Positions 18,597 through 27,962 of a stretch of DNA of 49,532 bases are shown in pieces. Position 1 is the stretch's first letter. Every line of letters begins with the position of its first letter. The position numbers and the translations under genes were made by a program. The stretch is from Peptacetobacter sp. (GTDB taxonomy: Bacteria; Bacillota; Clostridia; Peptostreptococcales; Peptostreptococcaceae). The notes below the pieces were generated by a model. That model was not told the DNA's origin, searched no databases, and saw only the letters and a program-made list of their open reading frames with translations. Location of the stretch: NCBI RefSeq assembly GCF_029264495.1, contig NZ_JARIBH010000022.1, positions 1 through 49,532 of the forward strand, written 5' to 3'.

Positions 18597-19148
18597 ATGA
18601 AAAAATTAATATTACCAATAGTAGAAATAGAAGACATTTTGAATCTGAAAGCAGGAGAAATAGTACAATTAAGCGGTATTATTTATACAGGTAGAGATGC
18701 AGCACATAAAAGATTTATAGATTCAATAGAAAAAGGTATTGACTTACCATTTAATATAGATGGTCAAGGAATTTATTATGTTGGACCAACACCATCTAAA
18801 CCTGGAGAAATAATAGGTTCTGCAGGACCAACAACAAGTTATAGAATGGATGATCTAACAATACCATTACTTGAAAAAGGACTTAAAGTAATGATAGGAA
18901 AAGGAAAAAGATCAGAAAAAGTAATAGCAGGAATGAAAGAATTTGGAGCAGTATACTTAGCTGCAATAGGTGGAGCAGGAGCATATATATCAGATGCTAT
19001 AAAAGAATGTGATATAATAGCTTATGAAGATTTAGGAGCAGAAGCGGTAAGAAGATTAAGAGTTGAAAATTTAAAGCTAACTGTTGCTATTGATTCTAAA
19101 GGGAATAATATATATGAAAGTGGAAGAAAACAGTTTGAAGAAAAATAA
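18597..19148 (+). CDS. Class I fumarate hydratase, beta subunit
   Basis: This 183-residue subunit corresponds to the C-terminal domain of class I fumarases. The blocks GRDAAHKRF, GIYYVGPTPSKPGE, GSAGPTTSYRMD and AAIGGAGAYISDAI are diagnostic. It completes the active site of the alpha subunit. The start lies 13 bases after the alpha subunit stop with AAGGGGAAG as its binding site, so the two are co-translated. The malic enzyme gene follows within about 90 bases. Confidence 0.93.
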   Translation: MKKLILPIVEIEDILNLKAGEIVQLSGIIYTGRDAAHKRFIDSIEKGIDLPFNIDGQGIYYVGPTPSKPGEIIGSAGPTTSYRMDDLTIPLLEKGLKVMIGKGKRSEKVIAGMKEFGAVYLAAIGGAGAYISDAIKECDIIAYEDLGAEAVRRLRVENLKLTVAIDSKGNNIYESGRKQFEEK

Positions 19149-19236
19149 TTTTTAAAAAAATTCAATAAAGAATTAAAATAAACAAAAATATTTATCGATA
19201 AATAAAATTATAAAACCTATGAAAGAGAGAAAAAAT

Positions 19237-20415
19237 ATGAAAAAAGATTATTCTACATTAGCACTAGAGTTACATGAAAAAAATAAAGGAAAAGTACAAA
19301 TGGCGAGCAAAATAGATGTAAAAGATAGAGATGATTTGTCTATAGCTTATACACCGGGGGTTGCTGCACCATGTATGAAAATATACGAAAATCCTGAAGA
19401 TGTATATAAATATACATTAAAGGGAAATATGGTTGCAATTGTAAGTGATGGAAGTGCAGTTTTGGGATTAGGAGATATAGGAGCAAGTGCTGGTATACCT
19501 GTTATGGAAGGAAAGGCAATATTGTTCAAAGAATTTGCAGGAGTAGAAGCATTTCCAATATGTCTAGATACTAATGATGTAGATGATATAGTAAAAACAA
19601 TCAAAAATATATCTCCTGTATTTGGTGGTATAAATTTAGAAGATATATCTGCACCTAGATGCTTTGAAATAGAAAGAAGACTAAAAGAAGAACTTGATAT
19701 ACCCGTATTTCATGATGATCAGCATGGAACAGCTATAGTTGTATCAGCAGCTATTATAAATTCAGCAAAATTAATGAAATATAAAAATATAGAAGATCTC
19801 GAAGTTGTTATAAATGGTGCTGGTTCTGCTGGGATAGCAATTGCAAAAATGCTTTTAAATATGAATGTAAAAAATATAATACTTTGCGATAAATTTGGTG
19901 CGATAACAGAAGATTATGATGGAATAAACGAAGAACAATTAAAAATGGCAAAACTTACAAATAAAAACAAAGAAAAAGGATTGTTACAAGATGTTATAAA
20001 AGGGAAAGATGTCTTTATAGGAGTTTCAAGACCAGGAATGCTTACTAAAGAAATGGTAAAAACTATGGGAAAAGAACCTATTATAATGGCTATGGCAAAT
20101 CCTACACCAGAAATAATGCCTGATGAAGCAAAAGATGGAGGAGCTTTTATAGTAGGAACAGGAAGATCAGATTTTGCCAATCAAATAAATAATGTATTAG
20201 CATTTCCAGGTATATTTAGAGGTGCGTTAGATTCAAAAGCTAAAGATATAAATGAAGAAATGAAAGTTGCAGCAGCCTATGCAATTGCAAATACAGTATC
20301 AGAAAATGATTTAAATACAGAGTATATTCTTCCTATGGCTTTTGATAAAAATGTTGTGAAAAATGTTGCAAAAGCAGTAAAACAAGCTGCAATTGAAACA
20401 AATGTAATAAGATAA
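19237..20415 (+). CDS. NAD(P)-dependent malic enzyme
   Basis: This short-form malic enzyme (393 residues) decarboxylates malate to pyruvate with reduction of NAD or NADP. Visible blocks are AYTPGVAAPC near the N-terminus, VSDGSAVLGLGDIGASAG, FHDDQHGTAIV with metal-binding acids, and the dinucleotide-binding GAGSAGIAIAKM. The start at 19237 is chosen because AAAGAGAG lies just upstream; the earlier in-frame ATG at 19219 has no binding site. Together with the fumarase it converts fumarate to pyruvate, CO2 and NAD(P)H. Confidence 0.94.
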   Translation: MKKDYSTLALELHEKNKGKVQMASKIDVKDRDDLSIAYTPGVAAPCMKIYENPEDVYKYTLKGNMVAIVSDGSAVLGLGDIGASAGIPVMEGKAILFKEFAGVEAFPICLDTNDVDDIVKTIKNISPVFGGINLEDISAPRCFEIERRLKEELDIPVFHDDQHGTAIVVSAAIINSAKLMKYKNIEDLEVVINGAGSAGIAIAKMLLNMNVKNIILCDKFGAITEDYDGINEEQLKMAKLTNKNKEKGLLQDVIKGKDVFIGVSRPGMLTKEMVKTMGKEPIIMAMANPTPEIMPDEAKDGGAFIVGTGRSDFANQINNVLAFPGIFRGALDSKAKDINEEMKVAAAYAIANTVSENDLNTEYILPMAFDKNVVKNVAKAVKQAAIETNVIR

Positions 20416-20429
20416 ATTTTAATTGTTGA

Positions 20430-20463
20430 AAAAGGTAGTTAAGTAAGCTTAACTACCTTTTTA
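20430..20463 (+). terminator. Terminator after the fumarase/malic enzyme operon
   Basis: AAAGGTAGTTAAG and CTTAACTACCTTT form a 13-bp perfect stem followed by Ts. Confidence 0.9.
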
Positions 20464-20652
20464 TAAATAATTAAAATTTGTTATAAGTAATAACGTAAGA
20501 ATTGAATTTATGGTATTATATTATAATAAAGAATTCTAACTAATAAGGGAAACTCACAATATTAGATGATTATTCAAATATAACTTTAGAAAAATGAGTC
20601 TAAAGTATAAATAAAATTATTAAAATAGAAATAGAGGAGAAAAAGAAATTAC

Positions 20653-21495
20653 ATGTCTAATGACAAAATTATTGAAAAAAAGTCGATTGAAGAAATAGAA
20701 CGATGCATAGTAAAAAGATATAAAAAACATATATGGTCTAAATTTTTAAAAGCGTTGAATGATTATAAATTAATTAGCGATGGTGATAAAATAGCTATTG
20801 CAATATCTGGAGGAAAAGATAGTTTATTGATGGCAAAAATGTTTCAAGAGTTGAAAAAATATTCAAATATAGATTTTGAAATAGTTTTTTTAGCAATGGA
20901 TCCCGGATATAGACCAGATATAAGAGTTAAACTTGAAGAAATTTGCGAATATCTAAATATAGATATTAAAATTTTTGAATCAAATATTTTTAAAATAACA
21001 GATGAAATAGCTAGAGATAATCCTTGTTATATGTGTGCAAGAATGAGAAGAGGAGCTCTTTATAATAAAGCGGAAGAACTTGGATGTAATAAACTTGCTT
21101 TAGGGCATCATTACGATGATGTAATAGAAACAACAATGATGAATATTTTATGTTCTGGAAATTTTAAAACCATGCTTCCAAAAGTACAATCTTCAAAAAA
21201 TACAGATATGCAAATAATAAGACCACTATATTATATAAGAGAAGAATATATAAAAAGATTTATTAAATATACTGGTTTAGAGCCACTTGACTGTGCTTGT
21301 ACTGTTACAGCAAAAAAATCTGGAAACAAAAGATATGAGATAAAAGAGTTAATATCAACTCTTTCAGATAACTTTGAAAATGTAGAAAAATCTATATTTA
21401 AATCAGCACAAAATGTAAATATTGACTCTATACTAGGTTGGGAAGAAGATGGAGTAAGACATAATTTTATGGAAAAATTTAGTCAAAAAATTTAG
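20653..21495 (+). CDS. TtcA-like tRNA sulfurtransferase (PP-loop ATPase)
   Basis: This 280-residue enzyme has the ATP-pyrophosphatase PP-loop ISGGKDS (residues 51-57), the CYMCARMRRG Cys-X-X-Cys motif (near residue 123) and GHHYDDVIETTMMN, matching the TtcA group that makes 2-thiocytidine in tRNA with a 4Fe-4S cluster. A third conserved Cys occurs in LDCACTV near residue 216. The ATG at 20653 has AGAGGAG about 13 bases upstream, a rather long gap. In Clostridia related proteins of this group may modify other positions, so the exact product is uncertain. Confidence 0.85.
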   Translation: MSNDKIIEKKSIEEIERCIVKRYKKHIWSKFLKALNDYKLISDGDKIAIAISGGKDSLLMAKMFQELKKYSNIDFEIVFLAMDPGYRPDIRVKLEEICEYLNIDIKIFESNIFKITDEIARDNPCYMCARMRRGALYNKAEELGCNKLALGHHYDDVIETTMMNILCSGNFKTMLPKVQSSKNTDMQIIRPLYYIREEYIKRFIKYTGLEPLDCACTVTAKKSGNKRYEIKELISTLSDNFENVEKSIFKSAQNVNIDSILGWEEDGVRHNFMEKFSQKI

Positions 21496-21580
21496 TCAAG
21501 AATAGAATATAAAAAAAGTAAAAAATAAAAATATGTTAAATTTATATATATGTAATTATAATTATTAAAGAGGTGATATT

Positions 21581-22114
21581 GTGGAACAGATAAGTCTTTT
21601 AGATGAAGTTTTTATAGTTGTAGACCTTGAAACAACAGGTTTAAATCCATTTGAAGGAAATGAGATTATAGAAATAGGTGTTACAGAAATAAAAAATGGG
21701 AAAATAGGAAGAAGTTATAGTAGATTTGTAAAACCTAAAGAAGATATACCACCATTTATAACGGAGTTAACAGGAATCTCAAATGATATGGTAAAAAAAG
21801 AAGATTCTATAGAAGATGTTTTACCTAGATTTAGAAAATATATAGGAAATAACAAAATAATTGCACATAATGCGAAATTTGACATTAAATTTTTAAATTT
21901 CTACCTAAAAAAATTGGGACTTGAAGAAATAAATGATTATATTTGTACTATGGAATTATTAAAAAAAGTTAGTTCATATAAAGCAAAAAATAAAAAATTA
22001 GCTACAGCATGCGAATATTATGGAATAGAAAATAAAGATGCTCATAGAGCAAGTAGTGACACATTGGCTACAGCTAAATTATTTTTAGAAATAAAAGATA
22101 AGATAGATAAGTAA
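21581..22114 (+). CDS. DnaQ-like 3'-5' exonuclease
   Basis: This 177-residue DEDDh exonuclease contains FIVVDLETTGLNP (Asp/Glu of Exo I), IIAHNAKFDIKFLN (Exo II) and AHRASSDTLATAKL (Exo III with His and Asp). The length fits a stand-alone epsilon-type proofreading or repair exonuclease. The GTG start at 21581 has AAAGAGGTGAT immediately upstream. It precedes the glycosyltransferase gene by 41 bases and may be co-transcribed. Confidence 0.9.
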   Translation: MEQISLLDEVFIVVDLETTGLNPFEGNEIIEIGVTEIKNGKIGRSYSRFVKPKEDIPPFITELTGISNDMVKKEDSIEDVLPRFRKYIGNNKIIAHNAKFDIKFLNFYLKKLGLEEINDYICTMELLKKVSSYKAKNKKLATACEYYGIENKDAHRASSDTLATAKLFLEIKDKIDK

Positions 22115-22155
22115 ATACTAAGAATACTATCTAGTTGATATTAGGAGGACGATTA

Positions 22156-23292
22156 ATGGTCAACAATATTGATGGTAACAAGATAAGAAAAAAGAAGGTC
22201 TCATCTGATAATAGGATAAAAAGACCTAATAATTCAAGAGATGAAGAAAGGTTACGAGAAAATACAAAATCAAAACCTATTTTTGAAAAAAAATCAAATA
22301 ATGATTTTAAAAGAAAGTTTAATAATAAAGAAAACTCAAAATTAATAAATAAAAAATATACTAATAAACATAAAAATTCGATAAAAGACGAGGATTATAG
22401 TATACTCCCATCTGAAAGAAAAAAACAACAAAGACAATCTATTTCTAATAATAGAAATAGAAATTCACTATCAACTTCTAATAAAAATATAAAATTTGAA
22501 TCAGATATAAGAAAGAGTAGAGATAAAGAAATAATAAAAAAATCTAGAGATAGGAATAAAAAAAGAAGAAAAGAATGGAAAGATAGAGCTTTTTCATATA
22601 CTAAAAATATTATAGCTATTATATTGATACTTTGTACAATAGTTGGTATATCTGGATTTGGATATGCTAAATATGTTACAAAAGATATGCCAGAAGTAAC
22701 TAAAAAAATGATTCATGAAAAATATGTAACATCAAAAGAAGTTCCTATTAAAGATATGCCAAAGGACTTAAGAAATGCAATAGTATCGATTGAAGACGAA
22801 AGATTTTATACACACAATGGAGTAGATAAAAAAGCTTTAATTAGGTCTGCAATACACAATTTATTGTCAGATTCTAGGCAAGGTGGAAGTACTATAGAAA
22901 TGCAACTTTCAAAAAATATTTTAACAAATTCGGAAGTATCCATGAAAAGAAAAATAAAAGATATGTATAATGCAATTGGAATGAATAAAGTTATGAAAAA
23001 AGAAGAAATTTTAGAAGCATATTTAAATAATATATATCTTGGAAGAAATGCTTATGGAGTAGCAAAAGGATCAGAATTATATTTTGGAAAGAATGTAAAA
23101 GATTTGAATTTAGCTGAATCAGCAATGTTAGTTGGAATAACAAATAATCCTAAAATTTATGGAAATTACAGTGCAGCAAAAAGTAGACAAAAGGTTATTC
23201 TTAAAAAAATGTATGATTTGGGATATATAAAAGAATCTCAATATAGAGAAGCTCTAGTAGAGATGGTACATTTTAGAAGTGAAATAGAATAA
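22156..23292 (+). CDS. Monofunctional peptidoglycan glycosyltransferase (GT51)
   Basis: This 378-residue membrane-anchored enzyme polymerises lipid II into glycan strands. About 140 N-terminal residues are cytoplasmic and very rich in Lys, Asn, Arg and Ser. A membrane helix follows (about 145-167), then the GT51 domain with SIEDERFYTHNGVDKKALIR (catalytic Glu near residue 213), GGSTIEMQLSKN and YLNNIYLGRNAYG. No transpeptidase domain follows, so it is monofunctional, unlike class A penicillin-binding proteins. The start is ATG at 22156, with AGGAGG 7 bases upstream. The long basic tail is unusual. Confidence 0.9.
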   Translation: MVNNIDGNKIRKKKVSSDNRIKRPNNSRDEERLRENTKSKPIFEKKSNNDFKRKFNNKENSKLINKKYTNKHKNSIKDEDYSILPSERKKQQRQSISNNRNRNSLSTSNKNIKFESDIRKSRDKEIIKKSRDRNKKRRKEWKDRAFSYTKNIIAIILILCTIVGISGFGYAKYVTKDMPEVTKKMIHEKYVTSKEVPIKDMPKDLRNAIVSIEDERFYTHNGVDKKALIRSAIHNLLSDSRQGGSTIEMQLSKNILTNSEVSMKRKIKDMYNAIGMNKVMKKEEILEAYLNNIYLGRNAYGVAKGSELYFGKNVKDLNLAESAMLVGITNNPKIYGNYSAAKSRQKVILKKMYDLGYIKESQYREALVEMVHFRSEIE

Positions 23293-23309
23293 AATTATGG
23301 AGGAAAATA

Positions 23310-23726
23310 ATGGAATACAAATTTAATTGTGAAGAAAAAGAATTTATTTTAGATACAGAAAAATGTAGTGCATTTTTCAATGATGAGGAAAAAGAAGTAA
23401 AAGGATTTTCTATTGAAGAAGCTATTAGGTTAGTCTCAGAAGCTGAAAATGTTCAATTTATAAAAGAATATTATCAAGAAGCTTGTCCAGATTGTATGGC
23501 AGGAGTAAAAGAAAAACAGAAATTTTTTGGATTTTATGAATACCATTTCTATATTTTCACAAAAAATGGAGAATATATTATAAGTGATATAGATAAAAAC
23601 TATCCAGGAAATTCTTTTAATAAATTGAGTAGGGCTAAAAAAGTAGACGATAGTTACATAGTTAGCATAATAGTTTGTTCTGAGTGTGGAGAATATATTA
23701 TACAAGTTGAAAATTGTGAAATATAG
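23310..23726 (+). CDS. Small conserved protein with two Cys-X-X-Cys pairs
   Basis: I do not firmly recognise this 138-residue acidic soluble protein; it may belong to a clostridial domain of unknown function such as DUF3785, but that is a recollection, not a match. It has CPDC (near residue 64) and CSEC (near residue 125), suitable for a zinc or redox site. ATG at 23310 follows GGAGG by 8 bases. It lies 17 bases after the glycosyltransferase gene and about 50 before butyrate kinase, and so may share a transcript. Confidence 0.7.
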   Translation: MEYKFNCEEKEFILDTEKCSAFFNDEEKEVKGFSIEEAIRLVSEAENVQFIKEYYQEACPDCMAGVKEKQKFFGFYEYHFYIFTKNGEYIISDIDKNYPGNSFNKLSRAKKVDDSYIVSIIVCSECGEYIIQVENCEI

Positions 23727-23777
23727 ACTTGATTTATTATTTAAATATAAAACTTATTAACTGAAAGGAAATTGATT

Positions 23778-24842
23778 ATGTCTTTTAAAATCTTAGCTAT
23801 AAATCCAGGTTCTACATCAACTAAAATTGCAGTTTACGATGATGAAAAATTGATTATGAACGAATCTATATTATATTCATCAGAAGAACTTTCAAAATAC
23901 AAAAGTAATATGGAACAATTAGAAATGAGAATAGAATCAATAAAAAAATTACTTTTAGAAAAAAATATAAAAATAGAAAATTTAGATGCTGTAGTAGGAA
24001 GAGGAGGAGCACTTCCACCAGTAAAATCAGGAGCTTATAAAGTAAATGACTATATGATAGATACTTTAAAAAATAGAGCTGTATTAGACCATGCATCTAA
24101 TTTAGGTGCGATAATAGCAAAATCAATAGCAGACTCTATAAATGTAGATTCATATATTTATGATTCTATTTCTGTTGACGAAATGAGTGATGTTGCAAGA
24201 ATTTCAGGTCTAAAAGATATAGAAAGAAAAAGTATGGGTCATGCACTTAATACAAGAGCGATGGCTTTAAAATATGCTAAAGATAAAAATCTTGATTATA
24301 AAAAATTAAATTTAATAGTTGCACATATTGGTGGTGGAGCAACTGTTTATCTTCATGAGCATGGCAAGATGAGTGATATGATTTCTGATGATGAAGGTCC
24401 GTTTTCACCAGATAGATCTGGAAGAGTACCATGTATATCTTTGATAGAAGAATGTTATTCTAGTAAATTTACTGAATATGATATGAAAAAGAAAATAAGA
24501 GGAAAAGGTGGAATATACTCTTACTTAAAAACAAATGATTTAAGAAAAGTAGAAGAAATGATTGATAATGGTGATAAAAATGCTCAAATTATATATGATG
24601 CAATGATTTATCAAATGGCAAAGGCTATAGGAGAAATGGCTACTGTAGTAGATGGTAAAGTAGATGCTATTATAATTACAGGTGGAATAGCTCATTCTAA
24701 GAAATTTACAGAAAAATTAACTAAAAAAATTAAATTTATATCAAAAGTGGAAATTATGCCTGGTGAAAATGAAATGGAATCGTTGGCTTTTGGAGCACTA
24801 AGAGTATTAAAAGGTGAAGAAGAAGCTAGAGAGTTTAAATAA
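23778..24842 (+). CDS. buk: Butyrate kinase
   Basis: This cytoplasmic enzyme (354 residues) makes ATP and butyrate from butyryl phosphate, or handles related branched acyl phosphates. It belongs to the acetokinase family: NPGSTSTKIAVYDDEK at the N-terminus, GRGGALPPVKSGAY, HIGGGATVYLHEHGK, and IITGGIAHSK near the C-terminus. Start ATG at 23778 follows AAAGGAA by about 8 bases; a TTG two codons earlier is less likely. Phosphotransbutyrylase, its usual partner, is not adjacent in this window. Confidence 0.93.
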   Translation: MSFKILAINPGSTSTKIAVYDDEKLIMNESILYSSEELSKYKSNMEQLEMRIESIKKLLLEKNIKIENLDAVVGRGGALPPVKSGAYKVNDYMIDTLKNRAVLDHASNLGAIIAKSIADSINVDSYIYDSISVDEMSDVARISGLKDIERKSMGHALNTRAMALKYAKDKNLDYKKLNLIVAHIGGGATVYLHEHGKMSDMISDDEGPFSPDRSGRVPCISLIEECYSSKFTEYDMKKKIRGKGGIYSYLKTNDLRKVEEMIDNGDKNAQIIYDAMIYQMAKAIGEMATVVDGKVDAIIITGGIAHSKKFTEKLTKKIKFISKVEIMPGENEMESLAFGALRVLKGEEEAREFK

Positions 24843-24857
24843 ATTTAAATGTATAAT

Positions 24858-24890
24858 AAAAGGACATCTTATTTTAGATGTCCTTTTTAT
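24858..24890. terminator. Bidirectional terminator between buk and cstA
   Basis: AAAAGGACATCT and AGATGTCCTTTT form a 12-bp perfect stem, with T-runs on the plus side and on the minus side, so it can serve both converging genes. Confidence 0.88.
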
Positions 24891-24911
24891 TATAATATTT
24901 ATTAATTTAAA

Positions 24912-26366
24912 TTAAGATAATCTAGTATTATTAAGTCTATTTTTACCAGTTCTTATAACTAAAGCAGCATAAACTATTGCTAATATTACACCACCTGCAT
25001 AAGATATATTCATTGGTAATCTGAAACCAATCTGTGCATTTAAAATATAAGAAACTATAATAAATACATAGAACATACCTGGAATAAGTGACATAATGTA
25101 ATTTCTCTTATTAGATAATAAGTAAACACTTATCATAGCAAATGCAAAGCATGCTATAGTTTGATTTGCCCATGCGAAATATCTCCATAATACATTGAAA
25201 CCTTCTGCATTTGATTTAGCAAATACTAATATAGCTGCAACTGGAACGAATATACAAGCTGATAAAGTAAATCTATTTTTCTTTTTAGTTTGATCTATAT
25301 GAAGAGCATCACCAATCATAAGACGAACAGATCTTAAAGCTGTATCACCTGAAGTTATAGGAAGAACTATAACACCAATTATTGCTATAAGTCCACCAAC
25401 TTTACCAAGTAAATCATTAGCAACTATACCTATTACATCTGGAGAACCAATTTGTTCTGGAGCAACAAGTCCTGGTATATTATAAACACCCATAGCTGCA
25501 GCAGACCATATCATAGCTATTAAACCTTCAAGAATCATCATATCATAGAAAGTAAATCTACCTTCTTTTTCACTTGTAACAGATCTAGCTATTAATGTAG
25601 CCTGAGTAGAGTGGAAACCAGAAACTATACCACAAGCAACTGTTACAAAGAATATTGGAAGTAATGGTAATCCTTGTGGATGAGAACCAAACATATTAGC
25701 AGATGTTAAAGGAGTTAATTCGTATCCTTTTACGAATATACCTATACCAACACCTATAGCTGATAATAAAAGAACTATACCAAATATAGGATAAACTTTA
25801 CCTATTATTTTATCAATAGGGAATAAAGTTGCTGCTAAATAATAAGCAAATATAGCACCATAAACTATCCAAACAACAGGATTAGATATACCTGATTGCT
25901 GTTTTAAAATCTGAGTAACAACTAAATCTCCTGGAGTATAAATGAAAACTGCACCAACTAAAATCATAAGGAAGCAAAGGAATACATTGTATATATTATA
26001 AACACCTTTTCCTAAATACTTTCTTATTATACCTGGCATCTGTTCTCCGTTTTCTCTAAGAGAAATCATACCACTCATATAGTCATGCATAGCACCACCA
26101 AGAACACAACCTATAGGTATAAGTATAAAAGCTATAGGTCCAAATAAAATTCCTTGAATAGGTCCAAGAATAGGGCCAGTACCTGCAATATTAAGTAACT
26201 CTATAAGTGCATTTTTCATTTTTTTCATAGGAACGAAATCTACACCATCTTCTAGAGTTATAGCTGGAGTAGGTCTGTCGTCAGGACCGAATACGTTTTC
26301 ACAATATTTGCCATAAAGACTACCGCCAACTAATAGCATTACTAATCCAATTAAAAATGCTGTCAT
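24912..26366 (-). CDS. cstA: CstA family transporter (carbon starvation protein)
   Basis: This 484-residue membrane transporter has about 13 hydrophobic helices. The blocks IAGTGPILGPIQGILFGP and GGAMHDYMSGMISLR, and VTVACGIVSGFHSTQATLI, are diagnostic of the CstA/BtsT family, whose E. coli members import peptides or pyruvate. The start is ATG at 26366, with AAGGGG 8 bases upstream; the GTG at 26375 is within that site. It has its own promoter about 170 bases upstream. The substrate in this organism is unknown. Confidence 0.92.
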   Translation of the reverse strand: MTAFLIGLVMLLVGGSLYGKYCENVFGPDDRPTPAITLEDGVDFVPMKKMKNALIELLNIAGTGPILGPIQGILFGPIAFILIPIGCVLGGAMHDYMSGMISLRENGEQMPGIIRKYLGKGVYNIYNVFLCFLMILVGAVFIYTPGDLVVTQILKQQSGISNPVVWIVYGAIFAYYLAATLFPIDKIIGKVYPIFGIVLLLSAIGVGIGIFVKGYELTPLTSANMFGSHPQGLPLLPIFFVTVACGIVSGFHSTQATLIARSVTSEKEGRFTFYDMMILEGLIAMIWSAAAMGVYNIPGLVAPEQIGSPDVIGIVANDLLGKVGGLIAIIGVIVLPITSGDTALRSVRLMIGDALHIDQTKKKNRFTLSACIFVPVAAILVFAKSNAEGFNVLWRYFAWANQTIACFAFAMISVYLLSNKRNYIMSLIPGMFYVFIIVSYILNAQIGFRLPMNISYAGGVILAIVYAALVIRTGKNRLNNTRLS

Positions 26367-26544
26367 AAAAAACACCCCTTCGTAAATATAAAGTTTTATA
26401 GAGGGTTAAAGTATTTTATGTTAAATTAAAAATAAAGTTGATATAAAATAAATAAAGCTGATATATGAATCAACCAAAGATTTATAATTTCAATATAAAA
26501 TAAAATTATTAAAATTTAACAAGATACCAAATTCCTCTTCATAT

Positions 26545-26573
26545 AGTATACAATGATAAAAAAACAATATCAA
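26545..26573 (-). promoter_or_regulatory. Sigma-A promoter of cstA
   Basis: On the minus strand, TTGATA (26573-26568) and TATACT (26550-26545) are 17 bases apart. Confidence 0.72.
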
Positions 26574-26887
26574 GTTAAGTATACAAAAGATTTTAAATAT
26601 TAAAGTTAAATAAATAGGAAAGAATTATAATAAAGAAAAGATAGTAGTTTAAAATCAAGGAGTATATTTGAAAAATAGTATAAATATATTAATAAAAAAG
26701 TATAATAATATTTAGTGAAAAAATTATTTAAATTATTTTTTAGTTTCATAAATATATAAAAAGTAATAAATTAAATAAGTTGAAAATTTAATAACAAACT
26801 AATGACAAAAAAATAACAAATGGAATATATGAAAACATTTATTCTAGATTATACTATATTATCAATATGTTAAAAATTTCTTTATCA

Positions 26888-26916
26888 TTGAAGAAAATAG
26901 AGTATAATGGTATAAT
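26888..26916 (+). promoter_or_regulatory. Sigma-A promoter of nadABC
   Basis: TTGAAG (26888-26893) and TATAAT (26911-26916) are 17 bases apart, about 96 bases before nadA. No NiaR-type palindrome was recognised near it. Confidence 0.72.
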
Positions 26917-27012
26917 ATTTTTGAATTATGGTTAAGTGGTATTAAAACAGATTTTATAAAAATATCAAAAAAGTTAGATAAAAAAATAACAAGAAAGTGG
27001 TGTATAAATCAA

Positions 27013-27933
27013 ATGAATGAAAATATAGTATCTAAGATAGAAGAACTTAAAAAGGAGAAGAATGCTATAATATTAGCACATTTTTATCAGCCAGCAGAAA
27101 TACAAGCTATAGCAGATGCAGTAGGTGACTCATATTATCTAAGTGAAATAGCTAGAGATTGTAAAGAAGATGTTATAGTATTCTGTGGAGTTCAATTTAT
27201 GGGAGAAAGTGCAAAAATAATGTCTCCTCAAAAAACAGTTCTAATGTCTTCAAAAAATCCTGGATGTATAATGGCAGCTATGGCTAGTGAAAAAGCTGTT
27301 GTAGAAATGAAGAAAAAATATCCAGAAGCACTAACTGTATGTTATATAAATTCAACAGCAGAAGTTAAAGCTCATTGTGATGTATCAGTAACATCATCAA
27401 GTGCATTAAATATATTAGGTAATGTTGAAAATAAACAAATATTATTCTTACCAGATAGAAATCTTGGTGGATACATAGCAGAACATTTCCCAGAAAAAGA
27501 ATTTATACTATGGGATGGATGTTGTGTAATACATGATAGAGTTGATGAAAAACAAATATTAGAATTAAAAGAAGAACATCCTGAAGCTAAAATTTTAGTG
27601 CATCCTGAATGTAGAAAAGAAATAAGAGACATGGGAGATTTTGTAGGAAGTACTTCAGGTATAATAAAATATGCGACTAATGATGATGCACAAGAATTTA
27701 TAGTTGCAACAGAAGAAGGAATACTTTACGAATTAGAAAGACAAAACCCAAATAAAAAATTCTACTTCCCAGGTGGAAAAGGTGTAATAAAATGTAAAGA
27801 TATGAAAAAAACTACATTAGAAAGTGTTTATAATACATTATTAAATATGGAAAATGAAGTTATAGTTGAAGAAAATACTAGAGTTAATGCCTTAAATGCT
27901 TTACTAAATATGCATAAATTATCAGAAAAATAA
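27013..27933 (+). CDS. nadA: Quinolinate synthase A
   Basis: This 306-residue 4Fe-4S enzyme condenses iminoaspartate with dihydroxyacetone phosphate to quinolinate in NAD synthesis. Visible blocks include LAHFYQPAEIQAIAD near the N-terminus, FCGVQFMGESAKIMSP (conserved Cys near residue 58), VTSSSA, and LVHPECRKE. The upstream ribosome binding site is weak (AAAGTGGTG about 10 bases before ATG). It is the first gene of a nadABC operon. Confidence 0.95.
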   Translation: MNENIVSKIEELKKEKNAIILAHFYQPAEIQAIADAVGDSYYLSEIARDCKEDVIVFCGVQFMGESAKIMSPQKTVLMSSKNPGCIMAAMASEKAVVEMKKKYPEALTVCYINSTAEVKAHCDVSVTSSSALNILGNVENKQILFLPDRNLGGYIAEHFPEKEFILWDGCCVIHDRVDEKQILELKEEHPEAKILVHPECRKEIRDMGDFVGSTSGIIKYATNDDAQEFIVATEEGILYELERQNPNKKFYFPGGKGVIKCKDMKKTTLESVYNTLLNMENEVIVEENTRVNALNALLNMHKLSEK

Positions 27934-27962
27934 AAAATAGAATAAAAATCGAGGGATAAAAA

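Larger units (their letters stand above)
26367..27012. other. Long AT-rich intergenic region between cstA and nadA
   Basis: It holds the minus-strand cstA promoter (26545-26573) and the plus-strand nadA promoter (26888-26916). The cstA leader (about 170 bases) contains a weak inverted repeat (GTTGAT at 26438 with ATCAAC at about 26468). A 15-codon frame starting with TTG at about 26669 has an AAGGAG box but looks like chance. Otherwise nothing is recognised. Confidence 0.5.

Noticed and set aside
26640-26720. A 15-codon peptide frame upstream of nadA
   Set aside because: It has an AAGGAG-like site, but composition is the same as the surrounding AT-rich sequence and no promoter or linked hairpin supports it.
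27013-27040. NiaR operator at nadA
   Set aside because: I could not find the expected palindrome near the promoter or start codon.
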